Positions 46,654 to 56,556 are shown, numbered from the stretch's first letter. The stretch: 64,000 nucleotides of DNA from Sphingomonas sp. Leaf20 (GCF_001421535.1 NZ_LMKN01000009.1:420029-484028); one strand, 5' to 3'. Numbers and translations are program-made. The notes: a model not told the origin generated them from the sequence alone.

Positions 46654-46675
46654 CCCGACTTTCGTCAGGATGACG
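46654..46675. repeat. Intergenic palindrome, copy 2 of 4 (between truA and rlmD-like gene)
   Basis: Core CCCGACTTTCG followed by TCAGGATGACG, with the left arm eroded (CGCTCCCGAC instead of CGTCATCCTGAC). Right edge is 6 bp from the stop codon of the minus-strand methyltransferase; it also lies downstream of truA on the plus strand. See the finding on this repeat family. Confidence 0.6.
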
Positions 46676-46681
46676 CGGGCG

Positions 46682-47905
46682 TCAGGACGGCTGAGCGTCG
46701 CGGACGAACTTTGCTGCGAGTTCGACATGCGTCGACCAGCGAAACTGGCCGACCGGCTGGATCCAGTCGATCCGCCACCCCGCCGCGCACAGGTCCTTCG
46801 CATCGCGCGCGAAGCTCGCCGGGTTGCACGATACGTACATGATGACGGGCGTCTTGCTCTCGGCAAGCGCGGCCATCTGCTCGCGCGCGCCCGAGCGCGG
46901 CGGGTCGATGACGACCGCGTCGAACCGGTCGAGCTCGGCGGTCGTCAGCGGGCGGCGGTACAGGTCGCGGTGCTCGGGATAGACCGGACGCTGCAACCGG
47001 TGCGCAGCCGCCTTCAGCGACGACAGCGCATCGCGTGCGCCCTCGGCGGCATAGACCTTGGCGGGGATAGCGAGCGTGAAGGTGCCGAGCCCCGCGAACA
47101 GGTCGGCGACCGTGGCGGGCTTGCCGATCGCCTCGAGCACGGCATCGGTCAGCGCGGCCTCGCCGTCGGGGGTCGCCTGAAGGAACGACGCGGGCGGCAG
47201 CGGCACGGGGACGCCGCCGAGCGTGATGGTGACCGCGTCGGGCTCCCAACGCGTCTCGGGTCCGAGGCCGTCGTCGAACGCGACACGCGCGACTTTGTGC
47301 GTCTCGCAGAACCGGGTGAGCGCTTCGGCGGCGGCGAGGCCTTCGGGCGCGAAGCCAGTGATGAGGATATCCGCGCCCTGGTCGGCGAGCGTCAGGTGGA
47401 TGTCGGCGCGGCGGCGGAAGTTGAGCCGCCTGAGCAGCTGGCGGAGCGGCTCGACGAGTGCGAACAGGCGCGGATCGAGGATCCAGCATTCCCTGATGTC
47501 GACGATCGTGTGCGCCTTCTCGGCGGTGAAACCGAGCGTGATCCTGCCCCCCTTGGCCTCGGCGTGGAGCGTCGCGCGGCGGCGACTGCGTTCGGGCGAG
47601 ACGTGCGGCGTGCGTAGCGGGGCGGACAGCCCCTGCCCGTCGAGCGCGGAGGCGATCCGGTCGGTGACGAACTCGGCATAGCTCTGGTCGTCGAGATGCT
47701 GGAGCTGGCAGCCGCCGCAGGTCGGGAAATGGACGCAGGGCGGCGTCTGGTGGTGGACCCCGTGCGTCACCGTGCCATCGGGTGCGAGCGTGTCGCCGGG
47801 CGCGGTCAGCGCGGCATGGCGGCCGTCCGCGGTGATGCCGTCCCCGCGCGCGGCGACGCGGATGATGAGGTCGGGGGCGATGTCGGGCGTGATGTCGGAG
47901 GTCAT
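46682..47905 (-). CDS. TrmA/RlmD-family RNA (uracil-5)-methyltransferase with Fe-S motif
   Basis: A 407-residue enzyme: N-terminal TRAM-like region, the Fe-S cluster motif PPCVHFPTCGGCQLQHLDD, a SAM-dependent domain (VADLFAGLGTFTLA), and the signature around AVVIDPPRSGAREQM with a later YVSCNPASFARD holding the catalytic Cys. It is probably the 23S rRNA m5U1939 enzyme (RlmD/RumA) or a close relative, but the target cannot be fixed by sequence. The start overlaps the nnr stop (ATGA). Confidence 0.92.
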   Translation of the reverse strand: MTSDITPDIAPDLIIRVAARGDGITADGRHAALTAPGDTLAPDGTVTHGVHHQTPPCVHFPTCGGCQLQHLDDQSYAEFVTDRIASALDGQGLSAPLRTPHVSPERSRRRATLHAEAKGGRITLGFTAEKAHTIVDIRECWILDPRLFALVEPLRQLLRRLNFRRRADIHLTLADQGADILITGFAPEGLAAAEALTRFCETHKVARVAFDDGLGPETRWEPDAVTITLGGVPVPLPPASFLQATPDGEAALTDAVLEAIGKPATVADLFAGLGTFTLAIPAKVYAAEGARDALSSLKAAAHRLQRPVYPEHRDLYRRPLTTAELDRFDAVVIDPPRSGAREQMAALAESKTPVIMYVSCNPASFARDAKDLCAAGWRIDWIQPVGQFRWSTHVELAAKFVRDAQPS

Positions 47906-49275
47906 GCCGACGCTCTGGCCGACCGGAGCGCATCCGCCAAGTCATCGGCGATAAATGCCGGTCCCGACCGGCGCGCGGCGTCGCCGTGGAGCCACACCCC
48001 GGCACAGGCGGCGGCGAACGGATCGAGCCGTGCCGCCATCATCGCGCCGATTGCGCCGGCGAGCACGTCGCCCGTCCCCGCGGTCGAGAGCCAGTCGCTC
48101 GCACCGTGCGCGATCCGGACGCGGCCATCGGGCGCGGCAACGACGGTGTCCGCGCCCTTGAAAACGACGACCGCGTCCGCGCGGACCGCGGCATCGCGCG
48201 CGCGCGTGATCTTGTCCGCATCGGATCCGCCGAAGAGCGCGTCGAACTCGCCCGCATGCGGCGTCAGGATGACGGGAAGCCCGAGTGCCGCGATCCGCTC
48301 GGGGTCGAGCAGGCGGAGCGCGTCGCCGTCGATGACGAGCGGGTGGCCTGCAGCGAGCGCCGCGTCGAGCCGGGCGCGCGCGCGATCGTCGCGGCCGAGC
48401 CCCGGGCCGATGACGACCACGCCGATCCGGTCGTTGGCCAGCGCGGCGTCGGTCAGCGGCGCGCGGACGAGCGCGTGCGGCGCGCCTGTGGTGTCGCCGA
48501 GCAGCGTTACATAGCCAGCGCCCGCGCGCATCGCGGCGCGGGCCGCCAGTTCCGCTGCTCCCGGCATGCCACCCGCGACGACCGCCACCATGCCGCGCGA
48601 ATATTTGTGCGAATCGGGGCCCGGCGCCGCGAGCACTGGCGGTGCGAGGACCGCGGCCTGGCTGGTGACGGGGACGCCGATGTCGAGCAGGCGGATCGTC
48701 CCGCAATAGCGCGCGGCGGGCTGGAGCAGATGCGCAGGCTTCACCGCACCGGGCGCGAGCGTGAGATCGAAGACCGGGGGCGTGCTGAGCGCGGTGCCCG
48801 TGTCGGTGGCGAGGCCGCTCGGCAGGTCGAGAGCAATACTGAGGTTCGCGGCGTCGGCCAACGCGCGAAGCTGCACCGCCGCGGCATCCAGCGGGCGCGT
48901 CAGGCCGGTACCGAACAGCGCGTCGACAAGCACCGGGGCGGGTCTGGCATCCCCGAGTGTTTCGACGGGGCCGCCCCACCCTGCCCGTGCCGCCTTCGCC
49001 GCGTCGGTCCGGGGCTCGGACAGCGCCGCGACGCGGACCGTCGCGCCCAGGTCCGCGAGCACGCGCGCGGCGACATAGCCGTCGCCGCCGTTGTTGCCGG
49101 GACCGCAGAGAATCAGGACGGCGTTCGCCCCCGCCAGGCGACGGACCGCGTGCGCGATGCGCGTGCCCGCACGGTCCATCAGCGTGTCGATCGAGATGCC
49201 GGTTGCGATCACCGCCTCCTCGGCCCCGCGCATCTCGGCGGCGGTCAGGACGGGCTGGCCCTCGATCGGGATCAT
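47902..49275 (-). CDS. nnr: Bifunctional NAD(P)H-hydrate epimerase and ADP-dependent NAD(P)H-hydrate dehydratase
   Basis: A 457-residue fusion of two repair enzymes. The N-terminal YjeF_N/NnrE epimerase (about 1-205) shows ILCGPGNNGGDGYVAARVL; the C-terminal ribokinase-like NnrD dehydratase (about 220-457) shows GMVAVVAGGMPGAAELA, VVIGPGLGRDD, LVIDGDALRL, LTPHAGEF and the catalytic loop GTGDVLAGAIGAM. It repairs hydrated NADH and NADPH. It overlaps the preceding lipoprotein gene and the following methyltransferase by ATGA. Confidence 0.95.
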   Translation of the reverse strand: MIPIEGQPVLTAAEMRGAEEAVIATGISIDTLMDRAGTRIAHAVRRLAGANAVLILCGPGNNGGDGYVAARVLADLGATVRVAALSEPRTDAAKAARAGWGGPVETLGDARPAPVLVDALFGTGLTRPLDAAAVQLRALADAANLSIALDLPSGLATDTGTALSTPPVFDLTLAPGAVKPAHLLQPAARYCGTIRLLDIGVPVTSQAAVLAPPVLAAPGPDSHKYSRGMVAVVAGGMPGAAELAARAAMRAGAGYVTLLGDTTGAPHALVRAPLTDAALANDRIGVVVIGPGLGRDDRARARLDAALAAGHPLVIDGDALRLLDPERIAALGLPVILTPHAGEFDALFGGSDADKITRARDAAVRADAVVVFKGADTVVAAPDGRVRIAHGASDWLSTAGTGDVLAGAIGAMMAARLDPFAAACAGVWLHGDAARRSGPAFIADDLADALRSARASA

Positions 49276-49676
49276 GAGCCGGTTGCCCCCGCGCGGACCG
49301 TTGCCGGGAGACGGTAGCGCTCGGTACCCAGCGCAACGTCGATGTTGCCCGCCCCGGGCACCGTGACACGCGCCTGCTCGGCCCCATCTGCCGCGACGAC
49401 ACCGCGGCCGTCCGCCGTGACGCGCAACCGACGAAACCCGCCACCGGGGTGACGGATGGTCAGGACGATGCCGTCAGGCCCCGAAGCCTGTTCGATCGTG
49501 CAATCGGCCGCGAGTGCAGCATCGCCCTTCGCACACGGGATATGCATCGCCGCCTGCCCGTCGTCGCGACGCTGCGCCGTCTCCGAAGCGCCCGGCTGCT
49601 CCTGCCCGCATGATGCGAGCGGGAGCGAAAGAACAGCCACAAAATACTGCGATCGTTTAGATATCCGCGTAGACAT
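49272..49676 (-). CDS. Small lipoprotein of unknown function
   Basis: A 134-residue protein with a lipoprotein signal ([13 protein letters not shown], lipidated Cys23), a Gln/Glu-rich linker and a beta-rich domain ([33 protein letters not shown]). No family recognised. Its start lies 20 bp inside the 3' end of ilvD and its stop overlaps nnr (ATGA), so it is part of the ilvD-nnr transcript. The envelope location contrasts with its cytosolic neighbours. Confidence 0.75.
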   Translation of the reverse strand: MSTRISKRSQYFVAVLSLPLASCGQEQPGASETAQRRDDGQAAMHIPCAKGDAALAADCTIEQASGPDGIVLTIRHPGGGFRRLRVTADGRGVVAADGAEQARVTVPGAGNIDVALGTERYRLPATVRAGATGS

Positions 49677-51378
49677 GGGTTTCGGCTGCGGCTCCGGGGT
49701 GCGTGACCGCACCCTTGTAGGCCGGACCGACGGTCTTGGCATAGCGCCAGAGTGCCCCCGAACCATAATCGGTCGGGCGCGGGACCCAGGCGGCACGACG
49801 CGCGGCCATCACGTCCTCGGGAACGTCGAGGTCGATCGTCCCCGCCTCCGCGTCGATATGGATGATGTCGCCGTCCTCGACGAGCGCGATCGGGCCGCCA
49901 TCGGCGGCTTCGGGGCCGACATGGCCGATGCAGAAGCCGCGCGTCCCACCCGAAAAGCGCCCGTCGGTGATCAGCGCGACGCTCTCGCCCATACCAAGAC
50001 CGTAGAGCGCGGCGGTGGTCGACAGCATCTCGCGCATCCCCGGGCCGCCCTTGGGCCCTTCGTAGCGGATGACGATGACCTCGCCCTCGTTGATCTCGCG
50101 GGCCTCGACCGCCGCGAACGTGTCCTCCTCGCAGTCGAACACGCGCGCAGGGCCCGAGAACTGGAGACGGTGCATCCCCGCGACCTTCACGATCGCACCA
50201 TCGGGGGCGAGACTGCCGCGCAGGCCGACGACGCCACCCGTCGGGGTCAGCGGCGTGTTGATGTCGTAGATGACCTTCTGGTCTGGGTTCCACGTCACCT
50301 GATCGATATTCTCGCCGAGCGTCTTGCCCGTGACCGTCATGCAGCTGCCATCGAGGAAGCCGCCGCTGAGCATCGTCTTCATGAGCATGTAGACGCCGCC
50401 GGCCTCGTGCATGTCCTTCGCGACATATTTGCCGCCGGGTTTGAGGTCGGCGATGTACGGGGTCGTCTTGAAGATCTCGGCGACGTCGAACAGGTCGAAC
50501 TCGATCCCGGCTTCGGATGCCATTGCGGGGAGATGCAGCGCGGCGTTGGTCGAGCCCCCCGTCGCGGCGACGACGCGCGCGGCGTTTATGAACGCCTCGC
50601 GCGTGCAGATGTCGCGCGGGCGGATATTGTCCGCCAGACACTCCATGACCTGCGCCCCCGCGGCCACCGCGATCTGTTCACGAGTCGTGTACGGTGCGGG
50701 CACCATGTTGCTGTTCGGAATGGACAAACCGATCGCCTCTGCGACGCAGGCCATCGTGTTGGCGGTATACTGGCCGCCGCACGCACCGTGACCGGGGCAG
50801 GCGACCTTCTCGAGCGCGTGGACTTCGGACAGCGGGCACGCGCCCGCCGCATATTTGCCGACGATCTCGAACACGTCGACGACGGTGACGTCGCGCTCCT
50901 GATAGCGGCCGGGCAGGATCGAGCCGCCATAAACGAACACCGACGGGATGTTGAGGCGCAGCATCGCCATCATCATACCGGGAAGCGACTTGTCGCAGCC
51001 GGCAAAGCCAACGAGCGCGTCGTAGCAATGGCCGCGAACCGAGAGTTCGACCGAATCGGCGATGACCTCGCGACTGACGAGGCTCGCCTTCATCCCCTGA
51101 TGCCCCATCGCGATGCCGTCGGTGACGGTGATCGTGTTGAAGCGGCGTGGCATGCCGCCACCCTGGATGACGCCCGCCTGTGCGGCATCGGCCTGCGCGT
51201 CGAGCGTGGTGTTGCAGGGTGCGGAGTTGTTGCCGGCGGACGCGAGGGCGACGAACGGCCGGGCGATATCCTCCTCGGGAATGCCCATCGCATAGTAATA
51301 GCTGCGGTGCGGGGCGCGTTCGGGACCAACGGAGACGTGACGGCTCGGCAGGCGCGATTTATCGAATGTGCGGGTCAT
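49657..51378 (-). CDS. ilvD: Dihydroxy-acid dehydratase
   Basis: A 573-residue Fe-S dehydratase of branched-chain amino acid synthesis. The three likely cluster cysteines are Cys55 (NSAPCNTTL), Cys128 ([14 protein letters not shown]) and Cys200 ([15 protein letters not shown]); [14 protein letters not shown] is also typical. Length fits the roughly 570-residue form with a [2Fe-2S] or [4Fe-4S] cluster. The 172-bp gap upstream holds two stem-loops and a palindromic repeat. Confidence 0.96.
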   Translation of the reverse strand: MTRTFDKSRLPSRHVSVGPERAPHRSYYYAMGIPEEDIARPFVALASAGNNSAPCNTTLDAQADAAQAGVIQGGGMPRRFNTITVTDGIAMGHQGMKASLVSREVIADSVELSVRGHCYDALVGFAGCDKSLPGMMMAMLRLNIPSVFVYGGSILPGRYQERDVTVVDVFEIVGKYAAGACPLSEVHALEKVACPGHGACGGQYTANTMACVAEAIGLSIPNSNMVPAPYTTREQIAVAAGAQVMECLADNIRPRDICTREAFINAARVVAATGGSTNAALHLPAMASEAGIEFDLFDVAEIFKTTPYIADLKPGGKYVAKDMHEAGGVYMLMKTMLSGGFLDGSCMTVTGKTLGENIDQVTWNPDQKVIYDINTPLTPTGGVVGLRGSLAPDGAIVKVAGMHRLQFSGPARVFDCEEDTFAAVEAREINEGEVIVIRYEGPKGGPGMREMLSTTAALYGLGMGESVALITDGRFSGGTRGFCIGHVGPEAADGGPIALVEDGDIIHIDAEAGTIDLDVPEDVMAARRAAWVPRPTDYGSGALWRYAKTVGPAYKGAVTHPGAAAETHVYADI

Positions 51379-51460
51379 GGCGACCGCCTATGTCGCGGGA
51401 AGGGGCATTCGCGCAAGAGAGTTGCGTCGATTTTTGACGCGAGCACGCGAAACTGTCCGG

Positions 51461-51481
51461 CCCTCGCTGAACGCAGCGGGG
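51461..51481. promoter_or_regulatory. Hairpin in the ilvD upstream region
   Basis: CCCTCGCTG-AACG-CAGCGGGG: an 8-bp stem with a 4-base loop and one non-Watson-Crick position, about 85-100 bp before the ilvD start on the minus strand. A second smaller inverted repeat, GCGTC-GATTTTT-GACGC, lies at 51424-51440. They might belong to a leader or to an operator. No leader peptide rich in Ile/Val/Leu was seen. Confidence 0.25.
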
Positions 51482-51525
51482 CTCATTCGCGCGAAACACG
51501 GGTCACGGTAGTATTAACTCTGGGT

Positions 51526-51547
51526 CCTGACGTTCGTCAGGATGACG
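51526..51547. repeat. Intergenic palindrome, copy 3 of 4 (after receiver gene)
   Basis: Core CCTGACGTTCG followed by TCAGGATGACG; the inner TCCTGACG-TT-CGTCAGGA (51525-51542) is a perfect palindrome. Right edge is 3 bp from the stop codon of the minus-strand single-domain response regulator. Same orientation as the other three copies. Confidence 0.7.
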
Positions 51548-51550
51548 GCG

Positions 51551-51901
51551 TCACAGCGCTTCGAGGGCCTTTGCCACGCCGTCCATCGTGAAGGGCTTCT
51601 GCAGGCGGGGGCGGTCGCGGAATTCGGGTGCGACACCGTCGTCACCGCCGCCGGTGGCGAACACGAACGGTACGCCCTGCGCCGCGAGGGCCTCGGCGAC
51701 CGCAGTGCTCTTTTCCCCGCCGCGCAGATTGACGTCGAGGATCGCGCCGTCGACGCCGCCCTGCGCGATTCGCGACAGGGCATCGGCGACCGTGTCGACC
51801 GACCCGGCCACCGCTTTGTCCAAGACCTCTAGAAAATCCTCGAGCATCATGGCGATCAAGGGTTCATCCTCGACGATGAGGATTTGCTGGGGAACGTTCA
51901 T
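51551..51901 (-). CDS. Single-domain response regulator, FAT GUY-like
   Basis: A 116-residue receiver with no output domain: VPQQILIVEDEPLIAMMLED at the start, acceptor Asp56 in GAILDVNLRGGE, FATGGGDDG (81-89) at the fourth strand, and the conserved Lys102 in LQKPF. Receivers of the FAT GUY class (for example SdrG of Sphingomonas, in the general stress response) carry FAT-G-hydrophobic-Tyr at this strand; here Gly-Gly replace the last two. It lies 47 bp behind cckA, on the same strand, and may be cotranscribed. It could act as a phosphate sink or phosphorelay shuttle. Confidence 0.88.
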   Translation of the reverse strand: MNVPQQILIVEDEPLIAMMLEDFLEVLDKAVAGSVDTVADALSRIAQGGVDGAILDVNLRGGEKSTAVAEALAAQGVPFVFATGGGDDGVAPEFRDRPRLQKPFTMDGVAKALEAL

Positions 51902-51948
51902 CGCACCGCCTTAGGCGGGATTGTTACAGTCTGCCAACACCTTGTTGC

Positions 51949-54333
51949 TTAACGTCCGGCAAGTACGTCGCGCGCCGCCTCGGCGAGCTGCTGCACGGAG
52001 AACGGCTTGGGAAGAAATTCGACATTGTCGAGGTCGATCGACTTGCGAAGCTGTTCCTCGGCATAGCCCGACATGAAGACGATCGGCAGGTCGGGATATT
52101 TCTCGCGCGCGTGGCGGACCATCGTCGGTCCGTCCATCGTCGGCATGACGACGTCGGTGATGAGCAGATCGGGCCGGCCGTTGCGCGCCATCACCTCGAG
52201 CGCGATCTCGCCATTCTCCGCCGTGAGCACGCTGTACCCCTGCCGCGTGAGCGCACGCTCGGCGACCGCACGGACCATGTCCTCGTCCTCGACCAGCAGG
52301 ATCGTCCCCGTGCCCCAGAGGTCCGCGGGCTTGGCGGCGGGTTTGGGAAGCGTGAGCCGCGGCGCGGCAGGCGCGGCATGGACGGGCAGGAAGATGCTGA
52401 ACGTTGCCCCCTGCCCCGGCTTCGATTCGGCGAAGATATAGCCGCCAGACTGTTTGACGATACCGTACACCGTCGATAGCCCGAGCCCGGTTCCCTTGCC
52501 GAACTCCTTGGTCGTGAAGAACGGCTCGAAGATCTTGGGCAGTACGTCGGGCGGGATGCCGGCGCCGGTGTCCTGGACAATCAACGCGGTATAGTCGGCG
52601 ATCGGCAGGATGTCGGATGCCATCTGGCGGACCTCGGTCGAAGATACGCCGCGTGTGGTGATCGTCAGCGTCCCGCCGCCGCGGGGGTTGGCGGACAGGA
52701 TCGCGTCGCGCGCGTTGACCGCGAGATTGACGACGACCTGTTCGAGCTGTCCCGGATCGGCGCGCACCGGCCCCAGGTTGCGGCCGTGCATCATGTCGAG
52801 ACGGACGGTCTCGCCCATCAGCCGCTTGAGCAGGTTGGAAACTTCGGAGACGACATCGGGGAGCTGAAGGATCTGCGGGCGCAGTGTCTGCTGGCGGCTG
52901 AACGCGAGCAGCTGGCGCGTGAGGCCGGCCGCGCGGTTCGAATTGGTGCGGATCTGCTGGATGTCGTCATAATCGCTGTCGCCGGGCGAATGGCGCATCA
53001 GCATCAGGTCGCAATGCCCGATGATCGCGGTCAGGATGTTGTTGAAATCATGCGCGACACCGCCCGCCAGCTGGCCGACCGCCTGCATCTTGGTCGCCTG
53101 TGCAACCTCGCGCTTGAGACGCGATTCCTCCGAATTGTCCTTGAGGCTGAGCAGGACCGCGGCGTCGCCGAGCCCGCGCGCGCCGGCGATGGTGAGCGCG
53201 ACGGGTTCGTCGGGGTGATCCTTGAGGCGAACCGCCATGTCGGTCGAATGCGTCACGCCGCCCGCGAACCGGCGGATCGCGTCGGCGACCGCGGCCTTGT
53301 CCTCGCGCACGACCAGATCGCCCGGATAAAGCGGCGGGACCGTGCCGTTGACGCCCGCGGCGCGCCGGAACGAGTCGTTCATCTGGATGAAGCGGCCGTC
53401 GCGGTCGACCAGTGCCATGCCGAACGGCATCAGGCTGACGAGATTGCTGACATGCGCCGACGCGCTGGCGCCGATCGCGGGGGCGTTCTCCTCCTCGTCG
53501 AGCAGCATGACGAGGACGGGCGCGTCATCGCCCTCGATGAACGGGACCTGGAGGACGCGCAACGGCGTGCCGATCAGCCCCTCATGCGCGAACCGGACGA
53601 GCCCGCGGCTGTCGGTGACGAGGAACCGCGCGAAGTCCTTGCCCTCGATCAGGTCCTGCCCGTCGCCGAGCGCGCGCGCGCGGAGCACACGGTTGGTCGC
53701 GCGGATCCGGCCGTCCGCGGTGATCAGCGCGACCATGATCCCGCTGCTGCCGAGGCGATCGCCGGTCGGGCCCGCGATCAGCCGCTCGACGGTCTGCGCA
53801 AGGTCGTATTCGGGCGCGGTCAGGAACCGCCAGACGAGCATGTCGGCCTCGTCGCCCGCGCGCGTGACCTCGGCGGACACACGCAGGCCGTTGGCGACGA
53901 GGCGTTCGGCGATCGCGCGACCGTCGCGCCACGCGGTGCGGCCCGCGTCACCGAGCGCGGCGACGCCCGCGTCGTCGAGCGGCAGCCCGGGGGGTGTCGG
54001 GAACCCGGCGAACAGCGCGTCATAGGCATCATTGGCGCAGACCAGCCGGCCCGCACGGTCGGTCACCGCGACCGCGTCGCTGCTCGCCTGCGCGATCGCC
54101 CGGGTAAAGTCCCAGTCGATCGCGCGCGGTTCGCTGCGGCGTTCGGGCGACAGCGCGTGCCACGCCCAGATCGCGCCGACGACGAGGATCGCCGCGCCGA
54201 GAAATCCTGCCGCGACCAGCATGTTGCCGATCAGGAACAGCACGAGCCCGGCCGCCCCCAGACCGACGATACCGGCGATCAGCCCCGCCGTGCGAAGCGG
54301 CGATACGGGGGTGTTGAGCGGAAGCGAAACCAT
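51949..54333 (-). CDS. cckA: CckA-type hybrid histidine kinase
   Basis: A 794-residue kinase with two N-terminal membrane helices (about 14-37 and 39-59), PAS-like regions (about 75-185, 195-285 and 296-400), HisKA with phospho-acceptor His428 in GGVAHDFNNILTAIIGH, HATPase (VVNLAVNARDAI, DTGAGIPPDVLP, GKGTGLGLSTVYG) and a receiver (676-794) with acceptor Asp727 in LLITDVVMPTMDG. The receiver segment MSGYAEEQLRKSIDLDNVEF is typical of CckA. In alphaproteobacteria CckA phosphorylates ChpT and through it CtrA and CpdR, controlling motility or the cell cycle. The ATG at 54333 has GGAAG 8 bases upstream; a TTG at 54369 is less likely. Confidence 0.94.
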   Translation of the reverse strand: MVSLPLNTPVSPLRTAGLIAGIVGLGAAGLVLFLIGNMLVAAGFLGAAILVVGAIWAWHALSPERRSEPRAIDWDFTRAIAQASSDAVAVTDRAGRLVCANDAYDALFAGFPTPPGLPLDDAGVAALGDAGRTAWRDGRAIAERLVANGLRVSAEVTRAGDEADMLVWRFLTAPEYDLAQTVERLIAGPTGDRLGSSGIMVALITADGRIRATNRVLRARALGDGQDLIEGKDFARFLVTDSRGLVRFAHEGLIGTPLRVLQVPFIEGDDAPVLVMLLDEEENAPAIGASASAHVSNLVSLMPFGMALVDRDGRFIQMNDSFRRAAGVNGTVPPLYPGDLVVREDKAAVADAIRRFAGGVTHSTDMAVRLKDHPDEPVALTIAGARGLGDAAVLLSLKDNSEESRLKREVAQATKMQAVGQLAGGVAHDFNNILTAIIGHCDLMLMRHSPGDSDYDDIQQIRTNSNRAAGLTRQLLAFSRQQTLRPQILQLPDVVSEVSNLLKRLMGETVRLDMMHGRNLGPVRADPGQLEQVVVNLAVNARDAILSANPRGGGTLTITTRGVSSTEVRQMASDILPIADYTALIVQDTGAGIPPDVLPKIFEPFFTTKEFGKGTGLGLSTVYGIVKQSGGYIFAESKPGQGATFSIFLPVHAAPAAPRLTLPKPAAKPADLWGTGTILLVEDEDMVRAVAERALTRQGYSVLTAENGEIALEVMARNGRPDLLITDVVMPTMDGPTMVRHAREKYPDLPIVFMSGYAEEQLRKSIDLDNVEFLPKPFSVQQLAEAARDVLAGR

Positions 54334-54391
54334 GCGCGGGTCTTCCGCCGTTCCGGGGTTCAGCGTCAAGCGCGATGTCCGCTCCCGCGCG

Positions 54392-56464
54392 TCACCAGAT
54401 GCGGACGCGCTGATCCGGCGTCAGGTATAGCTTCTGCCCCGGCTTGGGCTGATAGGCCGCGTACCACGGGTCGAGATTGCGGACGACCGCGGCGCGCTGC
54501 TGCGAGGGCGAGTGCGGATCGGTCAGCAGCCGCTGGCGCAGATTGGCCTCGCGGTAGTTGCGCCGCCAGACCTGCGCCCAGCCGAGATAGAAACGCTGGT
54601 CCGCGCTGAACCCGCCGATGGCGGGCGGCGTCCGGCCGCCGAGCGAGGTCATATACGCATCGTGCGCGACCGTCAGCCCGGCGAGATCGGCGATGTTCTC
54701 GCCCATCGTCAGCTGGCCCTTCACATGCAGTCCGGGAAGCGGCTCGTACGCGTCATATTGCGCGCCGAGCTTGCCCGTCAGCGCGGTGAAGCGCGCGACG
54801 TCCTGCGGCGTCCACCAGTCGGTCAGCTGTCCCTTCGAATCATATTTCGAGCCCTGATCGTCGAAGTGATGGCTCAGTTCGTGACCGATCACCGCGCCGA
54901 TGCCGCCATAATTGACCGCCGGATCCGCCTTGGGATCGAAGAAGGGCGGTTGGAGGATTGCGGCGGGGAAGACGATCTCGACCATGCCGAAATTGGCATA
55001 GGCGTTGACCGTCATCGGCGTCATGCCCCATTCCCAGCGCTGGAGCGGCTTGCCGAGCTTGGCGACGTTGTCGCGGTGCTGCCATTCGTTCGCACGCCAG
55101 GCGTTGCCGAACGCGTCGCCCGCGGTGATCGTCAGCGACGAATAATCCTTCCAGCGGCTCGGATAGCCGATCTTGGGGGTGAACGCGGCGAGCTTGGCAT
55201 GCGCCTTGACCTTGGTCTCGGGCGCCATCCAGTCGAGCTTGTCGATCCGCGCGTCCATCGCGGCGATGACGTTGCGGACCAGGCTGTCCGCGGCCGCCTT
55301 GGTCTCGGGCGGGAAGTATTTCGCGACGTAGATCTTGCTGACCTCGTCGTCGAGCGCACCGCTGGTGAACTGCACGCCGCGCTTCCACCGCGCCTCCTGC
55401 TCGGGCGTGCCGCCGAGGACGGTGCCGTAGAACGCGAACTGCTCGGCATCGAACGCCTTTGGCAGCACGTCGGCATAATTGTCGAGCGAGCGCAGGATCA
55501 GCTGATCCTTGAGGACGCCGATCGGCGCGGATGCGACAAGCTTGGCAATGCCGGTGATCGCGGAGGGCTGCGCGACGATGACGGTCGGGACGGGCGTGCC
55601 GATGCCCCTGAAATAGCCGGCGAAGTCGAAGCCGGGCGCCTTGGCGGCAAGATCGGCGACGGTCATCTTGTTGTATGTCTTGGTCGCATCGCGGCTGTCG
55701 ACGCGCGTCCAGCTGACCCTGGCGATCTCGGTCTCGAACGCGAGCAGCGCCGCGGCGCGCGCCTGTGCATCGGGTTCACCGGCGAGCGTCAGCATCTTGG
55801 CGATATGCGCCTGGTACGCGGCGCGCGCCTCGACGAGCTTGGCGTCGGTGCTGAGGTAATAATCGCGGTCGGGCATGCCCAGCCCCGACTGGCCGAGCGA
55901 CAGCGCGTACTGCTCGGGGCTCTTGTCGTCCTGCCCGACGCCGCTGCCGAACGGTCCGCCGATCCCGGCGCGGTCCGCTTCGGCGAGCAAGGCGGGATAG
56001 CCTGCCCGGTCCTTGAGCGCGGCGATCCGGCCGAGCCATGGACGGATCGGCGCGAGCCCCTTCGCCTCGATCGCACCGGTGTCGAGGAACGTCGCATAGG
56101 CGCGCCCGATCTTGGACTGCAGATCCTTCGCAGCCGTGTCGAGGATACCGCGCGTGCGCGACTCCGACAGGTCGGACAGCAGGTTGAACGAACCGTAGTT
56201 CGACTTGTCCGCGGGGATCGGCGTCGCCTTCGCCCAGCCGCCATTGGCATAGGCGTAGAAATCGTCGCCCGGCGCGACCGTCCGGTCCATGCCCTGCTCG
56301 TCGAAGCCGAACGCCCCGAAGGTGGGGCCCGCTTTCGCGGCAGGCTCGGCTGTAGCAGGCTGGGCAGCGACGGGTGCGGCGGTGGTGGATTGCGAGAGCG
56401 CGGCGGTCACGCCGGTGAGCGCGGACGCGGCCAGCAGGCCGGCGACGAGAACGGTCTTCATCAT
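54392..56464 (-). CDS. M13-family metallopeptidase (PepO/neprilysin type), copy A
   Basis: A 690-residue secreted zinc endopeptidase. Signal peptide about 1-24 (TVLVAGLLAASALTGVTAAL); N-terminal M13 domain (about 50-430); catalytic domain with HELSH (528-532) and the third ligand in GENIADLAG (Glu589); the C-terminal RIW tail matches the family's CxVW-like end without the Cys. It cleaves peptides in the periplasm; M13 enzymes are often linked to peptide or siderophore-peptide scavenging. A paralogue lies directly upstream, so the pair arose by tandem duplication. cckA follows 58 bp downstream. Confidence 0.94.
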   Translation of the reverse strand: MMKTVLVAGLLAASALTGVTAALSQSTTAAPVAAQPATAEPAAKAGPTFGAFGFDEQGMDRTVAPGDDFYAYANGGWAKATPIPADKSNYGSFNLLSDLSESRTRGILDTAAKDLQSKIGRAYATFLDTGAIEAKGLAPIRPWLGRIAALKDRAGYPALLAEADRAGIGGPFGSGVGQDDKSPEQYALSLGQSGLGMPDRDYYLSTDAKLVEARAAYQAHIAKMLTLAGEPDAQARAAALLAFETEIARVSWTRVDSRDATKTYNKMTVADLAAKAPGFDFAGYFRGIGTPVPTVIVAQPSAITGIAKLVASAPIGVLKDQLILRSLDNYADVLPKAFDAEQFAFYGTVLGGTPEQEARWKRGVQFTSGALDDEVSKIYVAKYFPPETKAAADSLVRNVIAAMDARIDKLDWMAPETKVKAHAKLAAFTPKIGYPSRWKDYSSLTITAGDAFGNAWRANEWQHRDNVAKLGKPLQRWEWGMTPMTVNAYANFGMVEIVFPAAILQPPFFDPKADPAVNYGGIGAVIGHELSHHFDDQGSKYDSKGQLTDWWTPQDVARFTALTGKLGAQYDAYEPLPGLHVKGQLTMGENIADLAGLTVAHDAYMTSLGGRTPPAIGGFSADQRFYLGWAQVWRRNYREANLRQRLLTDPHSPSQQRAAVVRNLDPWYAAYQPKPGQKLYLTPDQRVRIW

Positions 56465-56556
56465 TGTCTCCAGACTTCGTCGTCGTGACGAAGCGGGTCA
56501 GGGGGCGGCGTCGAGCCCCGGTGTCACGGGGCTCGACATAGGGTCGGCGGGTCGGG

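Noticed and set aside
47942..49444. A 500-codon frame overlapping nnr on the same strand in another phase
   Set aside because: Extremely Arg-rich low-complexity sequence; the nnr frame has complete epimerase and dehydratase motifs.
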